Part shown: positions 12,563 to 13,073 of the stretch, piece by piece
Position numbering within the stretch: the first letter of the stretch is position 1
How the letters are laid out: every line of letters starts with the position of its first letter
Origin: CAYOVG01 sp964407285
GTDB taxonomy: Bacteria > Desulfobacterota > Syntrophobacteria > Syntrophobacterales > Syntrophobacteraceae
DNA length: 13,073 nucleotides
Direction of reading: 5' to 3'
Assembly (NCBI GenBank): GCA_964407285.1
Contig: CAYOVG010000191.1
Span: 1 to 13,073, forward strand
Notes under the pieces: model-generated
What the model was told of the DNA's origin: nothing
Seen by the model: only the letters and a program-made list of their open reading frames with translations
Database searches by the model: none
Made by a program: the position numbers and the translations under genes

Positions 12563-13073
12563 GTGAATTTCCTCTTCCGTCGCGGGCGCGTGATCGATCC
12601 CTCGCAGGGGATCGATGAAACAGCCGATGTCCTGGTTCTGGGCGGGCTTATCGCGGAGATATCCCCGCACCTGGAGATGAGCGACGAACGAATCAAGGAG
12701 ATGCGGGAAATCGATGTCTCGGGCAAATGGGTCGTGCCCGGCCTCGTGGACATGCACGTGCATCTGCGCGAACCCGGAGAGGAATACAAGGAAACCATTG
12801 CCACCGGGACACGAGCCGCCGTGGCGGGGGGATTCACCTCCGTCGCCTGCATGCCCAACACCCATCCCGTCAACGATAACTCGGCGGTGACCGAGTTCAT
12901 TTTGAAGCGAGCCGGGGAACAGGGTTCCTGCCGCGTGTACCCGGTCGGGGCGATCAGCAAGGGGCTCAAGGGGGAAGGGCTTACGGAGTTCGGCGAACTC
13001 AAGGACGCCGGAGCGGTTGCCGTCACCGATGACGGCCGTCCCGTCATGAACAGCCTGTTGATGCGCCGGGCGC
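12563..13073 (+). CDS. pyrC: Dihydroorotase, C-terminus cut by window edge
   Basis: Dihydroorotase cyclises N-carbamoyl-aspartate to dihydroorotate, the step after PyrB. The visible frame has 170 complete codons, open to the right edge. It starts at GTG (12563-12565) behind AGGAGG (12551-12556), which suits the family N-terminus NFLFRRGRVIDPSQGIDETADVLV. The binuclear zinc motif DMHVHLREPG places metal-binding His65 and His67 and the substrate-contacting Arg69. MPNTHPVND, VYPVGAISKGLKGEGLTEF and TDDGRPV are further signatures of the long (type I/II, PyrC/allantoinase-like) dihydroorotases rather than the short E. coli type. Later metal ligands and the catalytic Asp are beyond the window. It is the second gene of a pyrB-pyrC unit; in some bacteria these two proteins form a physical complex. 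Confidence 0.95.
   Translation, partial: MNFLFRRGRVIDPSQGIDETADVLVLGGLIAEISPHLEMSDERIKEMREIDVSGKWVVPGLVDMHVHLREPGEEYKETIATGTRAAVAGGFTSVACMPNTHPVNDNSAVTEFILKRAGEQGSCRVYPVGAISKGLKGEGLTEFGELKDAGAVAVTDDGRPVMNSLLMRRA

Overview
The window looks like chromosome from a GC-rich Gram-negative bacterium, most likely a sulfate-reducing or syntrophic deltaproteobacterium (Desulfobacterota). This is inferred from three things: the siroheme-dependent (Ahb) heme pathway genes around hemB, an LptE lipoprotein that implies an LPS outer membrane, and the leuS-lptE-holA order. It is mostly core metabolism. No phage, IS element, CRISPR array or tRNA was seen.

Left block, minus strand (positions 5741 down to 1). 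A good sigma-70-type promoter (TTGAAA-17-TATAGT) reads into a probable five-gene operon: a non-canonical ClpX-like AAA+ unfoldase, ahbC, hemB, ahbD, and a membrane-anchored rhodanese-domain protein cut by the left edge. Gaps are 46, 30, 21 and 83 bp. HemB makes porphobilinogen at the start of tetrapyrrole synthesis. AhbC and AhbD are the radical SAM enzymes that turn didecarboxysiroheme into Fe-coproporphyrin III and then heme b. AhbD carries an unusual His-rich N-terminus. The ClpX-like protein lacks the zinc-binding domain, keeps the IGF and GYVG loops, and has a long C-terminal extension with what looks like a second, degenerate small-domain motif. Its position at the head of a heme operon is the most interesting functional hint in the window, because mitochondrial ClpX is known to act on a heme-biosynthesis enzyme.

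Middle block, plus strand (5983-10287): leuS, lptE, holA, a conserved gene order. A 336-bp divergent spacer upstream of leuS holds promoters for both directions. Between them is an 89-bp element that can fold into a three-way junction. The leuS-lptE gap (254 bp) contains inverted arrays of a 7-bp repeat (GCGGGTT / CCCGCAA) flanking a core with mutually exclusive hairpins and a TTGACA box.

Right block. rpsT (S20) and greA are on the minus strand, and each has its own promoter. rpsT starts with TTG behind a perfect Shine-Dalgarno, as the E. coli gene does. The greA leader has an attenuator-like set of competing inverted repeats ending in a long T tract. pyrB and a right-truncated pyrC on the plus strand form a pyrimidine-synthesis operon. 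Two partial genes at the window edges (rhodanese protein, 1-315 minus; pyrC, 12563-13073 plus) were recovered by direct translation.
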